64,000 bases of DNA from Candidatus Melainabacteria bacterium (GCA_003258725.1 QHMG01000005.1:186001-250000), one strand, 5' to 3'. Counted from the first letter of the stretch, positions 18,052 to 26,466 are shown. Program-made: numbers and translations. Notes: generated by a model not told the origin, from the sequence alone.

Positions 18052-19248
18052 ATGAGCATGAAAATTCAACAATTAGCGAAGGACCTTGGATACACAGGGC
18101 AGATACCGAAAGGCGCAACTGGTGTACACAAAGGCAGTAATGGTGAATTGATATTTGATTTCGGAAACGGAAAACCTTCAGAGGCTCGTAATGCTGACGG
18201 AAGTATCTTTACAAAACCGGCAGATACGGCGCCGGCAGATAATACTGCAAGACCAGCTGATAATGGTGCCGGTAATCAACCAGCAGACAATTCAGGTGCT
18301 GGTAAAGGAAACGGCTCCGGAAGTGTATTTGAAAATAGCGGACAGGCTTCAAGTAGTGGCTTTGGCGTGTCTGGATATAATATGAATGGTAGTTTTAATA
18401 TTGACCCGAATGCATTTATGGGTGCATCTTCTAACTTGTGGAGTACTTTGAATTGGACATCAAATATTCCATTAGGTTTAGGAAGTATTCTAGGAAAAGG
18501 TGCAATTGGTAACGCAATTAGTAATTTTGCCAATACTGTAGGATTCAATTTTGATTATTCGAAATATTTTGCAGAATTTGATAGACAACGTGCTCAACAA
18601 AACGGTCAAACAGTAACAGCAGGTGACGGTCAACCTGATACAAGCGGAACAACACCAACAGGAGGTTCTGCAACTACAGGTGGTACAGCAGATGCCTCTA
18701 GTACTTCTGGAACATCGGGTACGCCTGCAAGTGCTGCTTCAACAAAAGCACAAAAAGCAAAACAAAAGGCTCAAGAGGCTAAGGTTGCAAAAAATAAAGA
18801 ACAAGCTGCAAAAATTGCAGAAAGTTTATATGATGCAATGAAGGGTGCTGGTACTAAAAATGATCAATTAAAACAAGCCTTAGGCAAGTTGAATAATAAT
18901 AATATAATGCTAGTTCTTGAAGAATGGGATAAAAACTATTCAAGTGATATGGATGGTGAAACTTTAATCCAATCAATTCAAGCTGAATATCATAGCGGTT
19001 TCTTTACAAACGAACAGAAGAACGTAGAAAAAATTCTATGTGACGCTTTATACAATAAAGCAATGTCTTTGGGTATGAGCAGTGAAGCGCACGCATTTAG
19101 AGCAAAAATTAACGCAGAACACGGTAATTCTTGGTGGGCAGGTGGTTCTAGTGACTCATCAGTTCAAAATTCTATTGATACTATCGTAGCTCAAATTCGA
19201 GCAAAAGAAGGTCTAACACAACCTCAAACTCAAACACAAACACAATAA
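18052..19248 (+). CDS. Modular protein with KGAGT domain (paralogue 2)
   Basis: 398 residues in three modules. The N-terminal ~60 residues (QQLAKDLGYTGQIPKGATGV ... NADGSIFTKPADT) match the start of the 19504 product. A Pro/Ala/Asp/Gly/Asn linker follows, then a middle module (~105-200) with SGYNMNGSFNIDPNAFMGAS, LGLGSILGKGAIGNAISNFA and GQTVTAGDGQPDTSG, also shared with 19504. The C-terminal KGAGT domain (~250-390) is shared with 16579. The gene is thus a hybrid of its two neighbours. ATG 18052 is preceded by GGAGG at six bases; the longer frame from 17992 lacks one. No signal peptide is seen. The function is unknown. Confidence 0.75.
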   Translation: MSMKIQQLAKDLGYTGQIPKGATGVHKGSNGELIFDFGNGKPSEARNADGSIFTKPADTAPADNTARPADNGAGNQPADNSGAGKGNGSGSVFENSGQASSSGFGVSGYNMNGSFNIDPNAFMGASSNLWSTLNWTSNIPLGLGSILGKGAIGNAISNFANTVGFNFDYSKYFAEFDRQRAQQNGQTVTAGDGQPDTSGTTPTGGSATTGGTADASSTSGTSGTPASAASTKAQKAKQKAQEAKVAKNKEQAAKIAESLYDAMKGAGTKNDQLKQALGKLNNNNIMLVLEEWDKNYSSDMDGETLIQSIQAEYHSGFFTNEQKNVEKILCDALYNKAMSLGMSSEAHAFRAKINAEHGNSWWAGGSSDSSVQNSIDTIVAQIRAKEGLTQPQTQTQTQ

Positions 19249-19258
19249 ATATTTTGAA

Positions 19259-19286
19259 GGCGGTTGCAAAATCAACCGCCATTTTT
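19259..19286 (+). terminator. Terminator of the 18052 gene
   Basis: Stem GGCGGTTG / CAACCGCC, loop CAAAAT, followed by ATTTTT. Confidence 0.8.
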
Positions 19287-19290
19287 CCAT

Positions 19291-19333
19291 CATATAAGGT
19301 ACTCCTTTTTTTGCTAAAATATAGTAAACTATA
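19291..19333. repeat. Duplicated 5' region, copy B
   Basis: Second copy of the minus-strand start region of the small cysteine protein. It keeps AAGGAG-type ribosome-binding sequence and an ATG on the minus strand, but runs straight into the terminator of the 18052 gene rather than a coding body. It looks like the remnant of a tandem duplication. Confidence 0.65.
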
Positions 19334-19385
19334 ATTACAAAGGATTTATATTAACAATTGTAAATATTTGTAAAAACAACCTCAA

Positions 19386-19426
19386 ATGCATGCAATTTCT
19401 GAATTTTAGATGTTTTTACATGCATG
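19386..19426. promoter_or_regulatory. ATGCATG site pair, 33 bp apart (copy B)
   Basis: ATGCATGCAATTTCT at 19386 and TTTTTACATGCATG ending at 19426, with core starts at 19386 and 19419 (33 bp). Same order and spacing as copy A, while the ~11 bases between them differ. It lies upstream of the 19504 gene. Confidence 0.55.
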
Positions 19427-19503
19427 TAGGCATAGTGTACTACTATGTTTATATAGCAATATTGTACAATTATAATGTTGCCTAAAAGGTAAGGAGTTTC
19501 ATT

Positions 19504-21267
19504 ATGAACATGATTAGCCAAGCTCAGAAAGATGCCAATAGATTAGGTTTTACGGGAGTATTGCCTAATGGGGCAAAAGGTATAACCAAAGACGGAGATA
19601 CTTTTTCAGTAACGCTCGCTGATGGTTCAGTCCAAAAATATAATAAAGACGGTAGTATTTTTACACCGCCAGCGGATACTGGTGCGAAACCTGCTGATAA
19701 TGGCAATGGCAACGGTGCTGGTGGTACAGGTGCTACTGATGGTGCTACGTCAAAAGCGCCTGTTGGTAATACAGGTAAAGGCAATGGCACTACGGGCGCA
19801 ACAGGTTCTGGCAATGCTGGCAATAGCGTATTTGGAAATGGCTTTAGTCAGTCATCTTCTGATTTCGGTTTTGGCATGTCAGGCATGAATATGAACGGTG
19901 GCTTTAATATTGATCCGAACAAGTTTATGGGGGCATCTGCAGGATTGTGGGGTGCTTTAAACTTGACTTCCTTAGTTCCACTAGGGCTAGGTAGTATTTT
20001 AGGTCAAGGCTTAATTGGTAAAGCAATTGGCAATTTTGCTAACGCCGTGGGCTTTAATTTTGATTATTCAAAATATTTTGCACAATATGATGCTCAACAT
20101 AGTAAACAAAACGGTCAAACAGTAACGGCAGGTGACGGTCAACCTGATACATCAGGTACAAATCCGTCAACAAGTTCGACTCAAGCTCCGGCTACTGGTT
20201 CAACAGAAAATCCTGCTACACCTGCTAAACCTGCTAAACCTGCAACTCAAACTGAGCAACCCGTAGAACAAGCGCAAGCTCCGACAGGTGGTAGTGGTGT
20301 TTCAGATGATGCGGGTACTACTAGAACTCGACCTTCAAGTGGCGATGGATATAGTGTATCAAGACACTCTGATAAAGTATTTTGGAAAAAATCAGGTGGA
20401 GCAACACATTATTACGTTGATCAAAATGGTAAAAAAGTAGAAATTGGCGGTTACGACGGCAAGACTTATACTTTAAACGGCAAAACTTATGATGCAAAAA
20501 CAGGTCAAGAAATCAAAGCCGATAAAACAGCAACAACAAACAAACCAGCAGCGCAAAAACCTGCAACTCAAAAACCTGCAACTCAAAAGGCAAAAGTGTA
20601 CACTGGTGGACTTAATATTTCACACCCTCAATTAAATGGTAACTTTAGAGAAAATGGCTTTTTAAATTCATTGAAAAACTTAAATCGTGAATATACAATT
20701 GAAACAACAAGTTCTGGAAATGTATATAAGTACGAAAATGCTGATGGTCAGAAAATGGAAGTAAGATTCGATAAAGCTGGCAAGCCTACTAAAGTTACAA
20801 CTCATAATGGTCACTTAGGAAGTGTATATGATATTTCTTACCACGCAAATGGGCAAAGAAAACATATGACTCACGGTGCGCTTGAAAATGCAAGTAATGT
20901 AGTTTGGGAAGATTGGAGTTATAATCAAAACGGTGTAACTACAGACTACGTTAAAGGTGCCAGAGTTAGAAATAAAACTTGGAAAGACGGTCAAATTTAC
21001 AGAGAATCTCACGCTTGGAATGGTGGAAAGCAAGCTGTTAGTAAGATCCCAACACAAGTATTGAAAGGTGGCTCTGGAGTTACCTTCAAAGAAGGCGACC
21101 ATTTAACTTGGAGTCGTTCAGGAAACAACTTTGTAAGAAAAGACTCGGCAAGTGGTGAAACTTGGACATTTGACAAAAATGGTAAGTTAATCAAACGACA
21201 AATGGAAAACGGTGATGTAAAAACTTACAACGCAAAAGGCTGGAATTACATTAAAAAAGGATACTAA
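19504..21267 (+). CDS. Modular protein with YD-like repeat C-terminus (paralogue 3)
   Basis: 587 residues. The N-terminal module (ANRLGFTGVLPNGAKGITKD ... DGSIFTPPADT) and middle module (MNMNGGFNIDPNKFMGAS; GLGSILGQGLIGKAIGNFAN; GQTVTAGDGQPDTSG) match the 18052 product. After a Pro/Ala/Thr/Gln linker (~220-270) the C-terminal half has repeated short beta motifs of the kind YxVDQNGKKVEIGGYDG, YKYENADGQKMEVRFDKAG and TWTFDKNGKLIKRQMENGD, like YD/MORN-2 repeats, instead of the KGAGT domain. Similar motifs form the N-terminal part of the 1678-residue protein at 37867. AAGGAG precedes the start. No signal peptide is visible. Likely a surface or secreted protein; this is inference. Confidence 0.72.
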   Translation: MNMISQAQKDANRLGFTGVLPNGAKGITKDGDTFSVTLADGSVQKYNKDGSIFTPPADTGAKPADNGNGNGAGGTGATDGATSKAPVGNTGKGNGTTGATGSGNAGNSVFGNGFSQSSSDFGFGMSGMNMNGGFNIDPNKFMGASAGLWGALNLTSLVPLGLGSILGQGLIGKAIGNFANAVGFNFDYSKYFAQYDAQHSKQNGQTVTAGDGQPDTSGTNPSTSSTQAPATGSTENPATPAKPAKPATQTEQPVEQAQAPTGGSGVSDDAGTTRTRPSSGDGYSVSRHSDKVFWKKSGGATHYYVDQNGKKVEIGGYDGKTYTLNGKTYDAKTGQEIKADKTATTNKPAAQKPATQKPATQKAKVYTGGLNISHPQLNGNFRENGFLNSLKNLNREYTIETTSSGNVYKYENADGQKMEVRFDKAGKPTKVTTHNGHLGSVYDISYHANGQRKHMTHGALENASNVVWEDWSYNQNGVTTDYVKGARVRNKTWKDGQIYRESHAWNGGKQAVSKIPTQVLKGGSGVTFKEGDHLTWSRSGNNFVRKDSASGETWTFDKNGKLIKRQMENGDVKTYNAKGWNYIKKGY

Positions 21268-21285
21268 TAAATTCTATAATGAAAT

Positions 21286-21318
21286 AAAAAAGTTCAAGAG
21301 AAATCTTGAACTTTTTTA
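21286..21318. terminator. Bidirectional terminator
   Basis: Stem AAAAGTTCAAGA / TCTTGAACTTTT with GAAA loop, A run before and T run after, between the convergent 19504 (+) and 21332 (-) genes. Confidence 0.9.
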
Positions 21319-21331
21319 TTATTTAATTTTT

Positions 21332-22867
21332 TTAATTCCAATATCTCCAACCGTTTAGATAGTAGTTTAAAATAGTTGGGTTGTTTAGAGTTGATGCCTT
21401 AATATTTTTTCTATACAAGTCTTTTTCAATTACAAATAGGCTTGGTACACTGTTGTTGTCAAGATATTTTGTTGGAACTTTGATGTTAATTCTTGATGTA
21501 TCAAGAGGTCTGTTGCCTGCCAACATAAAGCCCCAATCGCCAAATGACGGAACATAAGTGTGATACGGTTTTGTGTACTTAAATCCTGCGGCTTTCAAAG
21601 ATTCTTGAATACACCAAAAGGCCTCTGGTGCAAAGAATGGACTTGTCGATTGAGTTACCATTACTCCGTTTTGTGCTAATTTTTGACGTGCAACCTTGTA
21701 GAATTCCTTGCTGTAAAGTCTTGCAAGAGAGGAATTGTTAGGGTCTGGTAAGTCGATAATTATTACGTCAAAGTATTGTTTTGCATTTTCTAAGAATTTG
21801 AACGCATCTTCGTTTAAAATTTTAATTTTTGGGTTTTCAAAACTATGTTCTGAAAGTTCTGCCATCATGTGGTTCTTAACTGCTAAATCTGTCATTTCCT
21901 TATCCAAATCAACAACGGTAATTTGTTTTACATCTGGATATTTTAAAAGTTCACGAGCAGCCAAACCGTCGCCACCACCAAGAACTAAGACATTTTCTCT
22001 GTGTTTTACCATATTCATTGGAATGTGAATTAATGGTTCGTGGTATCTGTATTCGTCAATTGTTGAGAATTGAGTATTACCGTCGATATACAATCTCAAA
22101 TCTTCTTTGTTTTTTGTTATTACAAGTTTTTGATACTTAGTTTGTTTTGAAAAAACTACTCTATCATCATACATTGAGTTTTCAAGATACATAGAAATTT
22201 CTTTTGAAAATAACATACAGCCAACAAGCAATATAACAATTAAAATAGCTTGCGTATTAAGCATTACTCGGCGTTTTTTAGTTAATTTATTTTTGAACCA
22301 ATGAAAGGTTAAAACTCCAACAAGCAAGTTCATCAAACCTGTTGAAAGAGAGCTGTTAAACACACCTAAAAATGGCAATAGCAAGAATGGAAAAGCTAAA
22401 GATGCTAAAAATGCACCCAAATAGTCCAATGATAATACGTTTGAAATATTTTCTCGTAATTGAAAATATTCTTCCATGATACGTGTTAAAAGTGGAATTT
22501 CTAAACCAATCAATGTTCCGATAATTATAATTAAGATACACATTATAGGGTAATAGAAAAATTGGATTGAATAAATCCAATAAAGGATTGGAACAGACAA
22601 CCCACCGACGATTGCAAGCAAAATTTCAATCATAATGAACCAATAAATTAGGTTGTTTTTGAAAAATCTTGAAATTAGTGTACCTATACCCATTGCGGTC
22701 ATTGTTAAACCAATGGTAATAGAAAACTGTTTAATGCTATCGCCAATGAAATATGATGAAATACTTCCGATTAAAAGTTCATAAATAATTGTGCAATATC
22801 CAACGACAAAAACGCAGAACAACAAAATTGATGCGTCTTTTTTTGTCAAAATACCTTTATTTTCCAC
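21332..22867 (-). CDS. speE: Membrane-fused polyamine aminopropyltransferase
   Basis: About 511 residues. The N-terminal half has about seven membrane helices (starting ILLFCVFVVGYCTIIYELLI) and the C-terminal half is a spermidine synthase domain with VLVLGGGDGLAARELLKYP, VDLDKEM, DVIIIDLPDPNN and the GDWGFMLAG segment. The family moves an aminopropyl group from decarboxylated SAM to a polyamine; membrane-fused forms are often found with DUF350/DUF4178 and PspA and their substrate is not settled. The open frame reaches ATG 22942, but that overlaps the upstream gene by 86 bp. GTG 22867 with AAGGGA ahead overlaps by only 11 bp and is preferred. It is last in the seven-gene operon. Confidence 0.82.
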   Translation of the reverse strand: MENKGILTKKDASILLFCVFVVGYCTIIYELLIGSISSYFIGDSIKQFSITIGLTMTAMGIGTLISRFFKNNLIYWFIMIEILLAIVGGLSVPILYWIYSIQFFYYPIMCILIIIIGTLIGLEIPLLTRIMEEYFQLRENISNVLSLDYLGAFLASLAFPFLLLPFLGVFNSSLSTGLMNLLVGVLTFHWFKNKLTKKRRVMLNTQAILIVILLVGCMLFSKEISMYLENSMYDDRVVFSKQTKYQKLVITKNKEDLRLYIDGNTQFSTIDEYRYHEPLIHIPMNMVKHRENVLVLGGGDGLAARELLKYPDVKQITVVDLDKEMTDLAVKNHMMAELSEHSFENPKIKILNEDAFKFLENAKQYFDVIIIDLPDPNNSSLARLYSKEFYKVARQKLAQNGVMVTQSTSPFFAPEAFWCIQESLKAAGFKYTKPYHTYVPSFGDWGFMLAGNRPLDTSRINIKVPTKYLDNNSVPSLFVIEKDLYRKNIKASTLNNPTILNYYLNGWRYWN

Positions 22868-23099
22868 CGTGTAATCCCTTTTGTGAGTATCTAGAGCCTG
22901 ACAAACTGTTTTCACGTACGCTTGCGCCATAAGATTGGTCATAACGTCTTACATACCAATAAGAATGACCGTGGTGATATCCTCTATATCCAGGATATCC
23001 GTAACCTTTTACTGAATATTTAAAGCATGCACAATAAACAATTGTCAATACGATAATTAAAGCTATATAGCAAATAAAATTTAAGTTCTTGTTAGTCAT
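22857..23099 (-). CDS. Small membrane protein with Gly/Tyr/His-rich tail
   Basis: 80 residues from ATG 23099 (the frame extends to 23147 but that overlaps the upstream gene more). One membrane helix lies at about 7-27 (NFICYIALIIVLTIVYCACF), followed by a tail rich in Gly, Tyr, His and Arg (YGYPGYRGYHHGHSYWYVRR). It overlaps the preceding gene by 8 bp and the speE-like gene by 11 bp, so it is translated as part of the operon. I do not recognise a family. In related operons a small membrane protein occupies this place. Confidence 0.6.
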   Translation of the reverse strand: MTNKNLNFICYIALIIVLTIVYCACFKYSVKGYGYPGYRGYHHGHSYWYVRRYDQSYGASVRENSLSGSRYSQKGLHGGK

Positions 23100-23697
23100 C
23101 GCACATATCCTCCAACGCATCATTTGCTTTGTCGGCAAATTCTGCAATCCAATCTCTATTATTGAAATAGAATATGAACAACAGCAAAATTAATATGATT
23201 GTACCCATCATTAAATGAGGGATTCCTGTACCTTTTTTAACTTGAATTTCAATTCCAATATTATACATTGAATTTTCTTCGGTATTAAATTGGATATAAT
23301 ATGTGCCTTCCTCTGAAAAAGTCAAGTCAGCTTTCATATTTCTTTCGCTTTCAGACCAATAACCTTCTGAGTCATAGCCTGATTCGTGCCAAAAGTCTTT
23401 GCCAAATTCATAAAGTGTGTCTTTATCTTCGTCTAAAACTTCGCCAGAAAGATATGCGCTTGCGTTATCACCATAGAAATTCGCTTTGATTGTACAAATT
23501 TTGCTTTGACCTTTTTTAACTTTAATTGGTCCATAAATTGAACCTTCTTGAAGTCCGTTGTAGGTTTTTGAATTTACAACCTTATATTCCATATTCATGG
23601 AAGTCCAAAAGCAGGCAATACAAAAGATTGCCATAATTAGGCAGATTGTATTATAAAATATGTTGTTTTCTAGTCTTAATGTTGGGTTTACTTTCAT
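23092..23697 (-). CDS. Membrane protein with extracytoplasmic beta domain
   Basis: 201 residues with an N-terminal helix (about 13-32), a hydrophilic, probably beta-sandwich domain (about 40-155; GPIKVKKGQSKICTIKANFY, LTFSEEGTYYIQFNTEENS) and a second helix (about 160-178), then an acidic tail. The layout suggests the middle domain is outside the cytoplasmic membrane. It resembles carbohydrate-binding-like or pre-peptidase beta folds in pattern, but no family is claimed. It is 16 bp after the DUF350 gene in the PspA operon. Confidence 0.6.
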   Translation of the reverse strand: MKVNPTLRLENNIFYNTICLIMAIFCIACFWTSMNMEYKVVNSKTYNGLQEGSIYGPIKVKKGQSKICTIKANFYGDNASAYLSGEVLDEDKDTLYEFGKDFWHESGYDSEGYWSESERNMKADLTFSEEGTYYIQFNTEENSMYNIGIEIQVKKGTGIPHLMMGTIILILLLFIFYFNNRDWIAEFADKANDALEDMCDD

Positions 23698-23713
23698 ACT
23701 TCTTTTACCGCCC

Positions 23714-24580
23714 TTACATCATATTTACAAAATCTACCATAAAGAAAATTAATAATGCGAATGCTATTAATACAACCGCTTCGCCTAGACCTGCGGCTAC
23801 GTTATTATGTTTAATTTCCTTTGTTATATTGATTTCTTTAACAATTAATCTATCAAGTAAAAATCTTACGCTTGGAAGTAACAAGATAATAGCTGAAAGG
23901 TCGATAAAATAAAGAATTAAACCCTGTTGCCAAGTTCCGATATCACCGATTGTAGCTCTCATCAATATTAAACCGATTGCAATTAAGTTTCCTCCAAAAG
24001 CTACACCAACAGCAACATTATCGGCTTCAATTTCTCCCAAAAGTGAGTATGGAGTAAGCATATCATATAATTTTGCGAACAAAATTAAGAAAATCATACC
24101 CATTACGTAATAAATTAATGTAGAAATTACGCCATAGCATCTGCCGTGTGCCACAATAGTTTCGCCTGTAACACAAGCCGAAATGATTAAGCCAGAAGCT
24201 AAATACATACCAAAGTGTACTGCTGCAGTACCGATATTTCTATCTCTAACGATTTCATCAACATTAGAAAATTTATGCAATATAGCTTTTTCTACAACAT
24301 AGCCAGAAAATATCATTAAGAATGAACCCATTAAACTGTACATAATGTAGCTTAATATTTCATATCTAAAAAGAGTGTTGCTAGGTCCAACGAAAGCACC
24401 AATTTGAATAGCGCAAACGCCCAGCAAAAATCCTAAATAAGGGATTATACCTGTAACATTTCCTTTTTTGATTTCTTCGTACATATTATATTTTGCAAAA
24501 CGCATAAATAACCATTTTGAAAAAATTAGCATTGAGCAAGATACAATTAAATATACTAAACTTGTAAAAATTGGATTCAT
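23714..24580 (-). CDS. DUF350 membrane protein
   Basis: 288 residues, about eight membrane helices arranged as two or more DUF350 units; each unit has a pair of helices with small residues, for example HFGMYLASGLIISACVTGE and GVAFGGNLIAIGLILMRATIG. The function of DUF350 proteins is not established. They are frequent partners of PspA, DUF4178 and membrane spermidine synthases. The start codon overlaps the stop of the DUF4178 gene by one base, so the pair is translationally coupled. The next gene follows after 16 bp. Confidence 0.8.
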   Translation of the reverse strand: MNPIFTSLVYLIVSCSMLIFSKWLFMRFAKYNMYEEIKKGNVTGIIPYLGFLLGVCAIQIGAFVGPSNTLFRYEILSYIMYSLMGSFLMIFSGYVVEKAILHKFSNVDEIVRDRNIGTAAVHFGMYLASGLIISACVTGETIVAHGRCYGVISTLIYYVMGMIFLILFAKLYDMLTPYSLLGEIEADNVAVGVAFGGNLIAIGLILMRATIGDIGTWQQGLILYFIDLSAIILLLPSVRFLLDRLIVKEINITKEIKHNNVAAGLGEAVVLIAFALLIFFMVDFVNMM

Positions 24581-25284
24581 TATTGTTGTTCTCCTTCATC
24601 ACCTAGTGAGTAGATTGTGATAGCTAATGGTTTTACGATTTGGCTGTAATATGCTTCATAGCTTGTTTCGTCACCAGAACCCCAACGTTCTACTGAGAAT
24701 AAGTAGTTGCCAGATTTGTAATCCCAATAATATAATTTTTCAGATTTTGTATCCTCACAATCTCTAAAGAAAGTTGCATTGCCAGAATCTGTATAGTTAA
24801 AATTCTTTCCAGAATAAGTAATACAACCTTCTTCTTCGTCATCATCGTGAGCTAATTTTTCAGGGCTTACTCCTGGAACTTGTGAAATCTTTAATTTTTT
24901 CAAAACAATGCTTGTTACAATGTTGTCGTCATCTTCAACTTCAACCCAAGCTTTTTCTCCGTCGCCTTTGATACATTCTAATTCATACCAAAAATAATCA
25001 CCCTCTTGATACATGTGTTTGCGCATAACCTTTAATTCTAGGTCTTCGTCATAGCCGTCAATGTTTGCTAGTTTGAAAACTCCACCAACGCCAACATTTG
25101 TAATTATTTTTAAATCAGAACGATTGTTCTTGTTCTTTGATGTAACTTCTGCGTTGCGTTTTAGAATTACGATTGTCACTAAAACAGCCAACACCAAACC
25201 TGTTGCTGCAGCAATTCCATTTGACATTCCTGCCAAGAATGCGATTAAAACTACGCCTATAATTAATGCGGTTGCTATATACAT
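24580..25284 (-). CDS. DUF4178 protein with two membrane helices
   Basis: 234 residues. Two close N-terminal helices (about 3-42) are followed by one DUF4178 domain (about 62-225) with VGGVFKLANIDGYDEDLELK, YFWYELECIKGDGEKAWVEVE and YWDYKSGNYLFSVERWG. DUF4178 is a beta-rich domain of unknown biochemical role that nearly always sits beside DUF350 and spermidine synthase genes. The gene lies 43 bp after pspA and overlaps DUF350 by one base. Confidence 0.8.
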   Translation of the reverse strand: MYIATALIIGVVLIAFLAGMSNGIAAATGLVLAVLVTIVILKRNAEVTSKNKNNRSDLKIITNVGVGGVFKLANIDGYDEDLELKVMRKHMYQEGDYFWYELECIKGDGEKAWVEVEDDDNIVTSIVLKKLKISQVPGVSPEKLAHDDDEEEGCITYSGKNFNYTDSGNATFFRDCEDTKSEKLYYWDYKSGNYLFSVERWGSGDETSYEAYYSQIVKPLAITIYSLGDEGEQQ

Positions 25285-25327
25285 TTTTTTATTTCCTTAT
25301 TTCCTTATTTTCTGTTTGTGATAGCTC

Positions 25328-26068
25328 TTATTGTTGTTCTTGAATATCTTTTTGTTCTAATAGATATTGAGGTGCAACTTGTTTTTTTAATTCTAACAAT
25401 TGTTGTTGAACATCATTTGAATATTGAGTTCCAATCGCTGCATTAATTTCTGCATCAATATCGTTTTCGATTGATGTCATTTCGTTATAAGCAGCTGAAA
25501 GAGCCTCTTCTTTATTAACTTTTTCTTTCATGTTTTCTAAAAGAGCTTGAGCATTGTTGTCGCTCATAGAAATCATTTGTTTATTAATTTTTTGTGATGT
25601 AATAGCAACTTTATGACGAGCCTTAAGAGTTTTAATTTCACCTTCCCAATGGTTAATTTGTTGTTTTAAGTTGTCAATTTTTGTTTCCATAGTGTTAGCC
25701 ATAGACTCATAATTTTTAACGTCTAAAGTTGATTTTTTAATCATTTCAATAGCCATTTGTTTTTTCTTTAGAGCTTCAGAAGCTAATCTGTCGGCTTTAG
25801 CTGCATCTAATTCTCCATTTTGACCTTTTTGAACGATTGTTAGGGCTTTCTTTTCGTAGTCTTTTGCAACTTCTGTTTGTTGTGCAATAACTTCTTTTGC
25901 TTCAATTGCAAGCGCTTTTACTTCTGCAAGGTTTTTCATGCTTGCATCATAGTCTTTTTTTAAATCTCTAATAGCTTGTTCAGCCATTAAGATTGGGTCT
26001 TGAATATGGTTTACAAATGCATGTAAAAATGATTGTAATACTTTAAATAATTGTTTGAAAATGTTCAT
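25328..26068 (-). CDS. pspA: PspA/IM30 family membrane-remodelling protein
   Basis: 246 residues, nearly all helical: an N-terminal amphipathic helix (MNIFKQLFKVLQSFLHAFVN), the conserved HIQDPILMAEQAIRDLKKDY segment, then long coiled coils (about 30-215). PspA/VIPP1 proteins are ESCRT-III-like and polymerise on stressed inner membranes to keep the proton barrier. The ATG overlaps the stop of the J-domain-like gene by one base. The operon context with DUF4178, DUF350 and a membrane spermidine synthase matches a recurring PspA neighbourhood. Confidence 0.88.
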   Translation of the reverse strand: MNIFKQLFKVLQSFLHAFVNHIQDPILMAEQAIRDLKKDYDASMKNLAEVKALAIEAKEVIAQQTEVAKDYEKKALTIVQKGQNGELDAAKADRLASEALKKKQMAIEMIKKSTLDVKNYESMANTMETKIDNLKQQINHWEGEIKTLKARHKVAITSQKINKQMISMSDNNAQALLENMKEKVNKEEALSAAYNEMTSIENDIDAEINAAIGTQYSNDVQQQLLELKKQVAPQYLLEQKDIQEQQ

Positions 26069-26466
26069 TAGTTTTCTTCCTCTTCCTGTTGTGTAGCGTG
26101 TTTATTTTCAAAATATTGATATGCTTGTTTTATCATATTGATACGTTTTTCTGCTGTAGCTTTTTTCTTTTCGTCGTCAGCAAAGTTTTCTGGTGCAAAC
26201 TTTTTCATCAAAGTTTCGTAGTGAGCCTTGATTTCGTCAAAGTCTACATTTTCTTCTGATTTGAAGCCTAAAAGTTTCATGTAATGTTCATCAATAGAAA
26301 TCTTTTCGCCATCATCAGGGAAAAGAGGTTTTCCATAAGCAGCTTCAGCTTCTTCAAGTTCTCTATCCATTTCTTCAAATGCATCTTTTAGAGGTATGTC
26401 CTCTTTTTCTACGGTTGATTTAATTTTATCAACAGCTGTTTTTAAAATATTTTTTAAGTCTTTCAT
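26068..26466 (-). CDS. J-domain-like protein, degenerate HPD
   Basis: 132 residues, first gene of the PspA operon. Residues ~62-120 follow the J-domain pattern: YMKLLGFKSEENVDFDEIKA, then HYETLMKKFAPENF, then RINMIKQAYQYFEN. The HPD tripeptide needed to stimulate Hsp70 is replaced by APE, so it is probably not a normal DnaJ co-chaperone. The rest is acidic and helical. In plants and algae a J protein delivers Hsp70 to VIPP1, so a J-like partner for PspA here is a reasonable inference, not shown by sequence alone. Confidence 0.6.
   Translation of the reverse strand: MKDLKNILKTAVDKIKSTVEKEDIPLKDAFEEMDRELEEAEAAYGKPLFPDDGEKISIDEHYMKLLGFKSEENVDFDEIKAHYETLMKKFAPENFADDEKKKATAEKRINMIKQAYQYFENKHATQQEEEEN

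Noticed and set aside
18276..18548. Minus-strand Pro/Leu-rich frame opposite paralogue 2, and the similar one at 19524-19823
   Set aside because: Shadow of the low-complexity linker codons in the real genes.
22868..22942. Longer speE start at ATG 22942
   Set aside because: It would overlap the upstream small gene by 86 bp and adds residues unlike the family; GTG 22867 with AAGGGA fits better.
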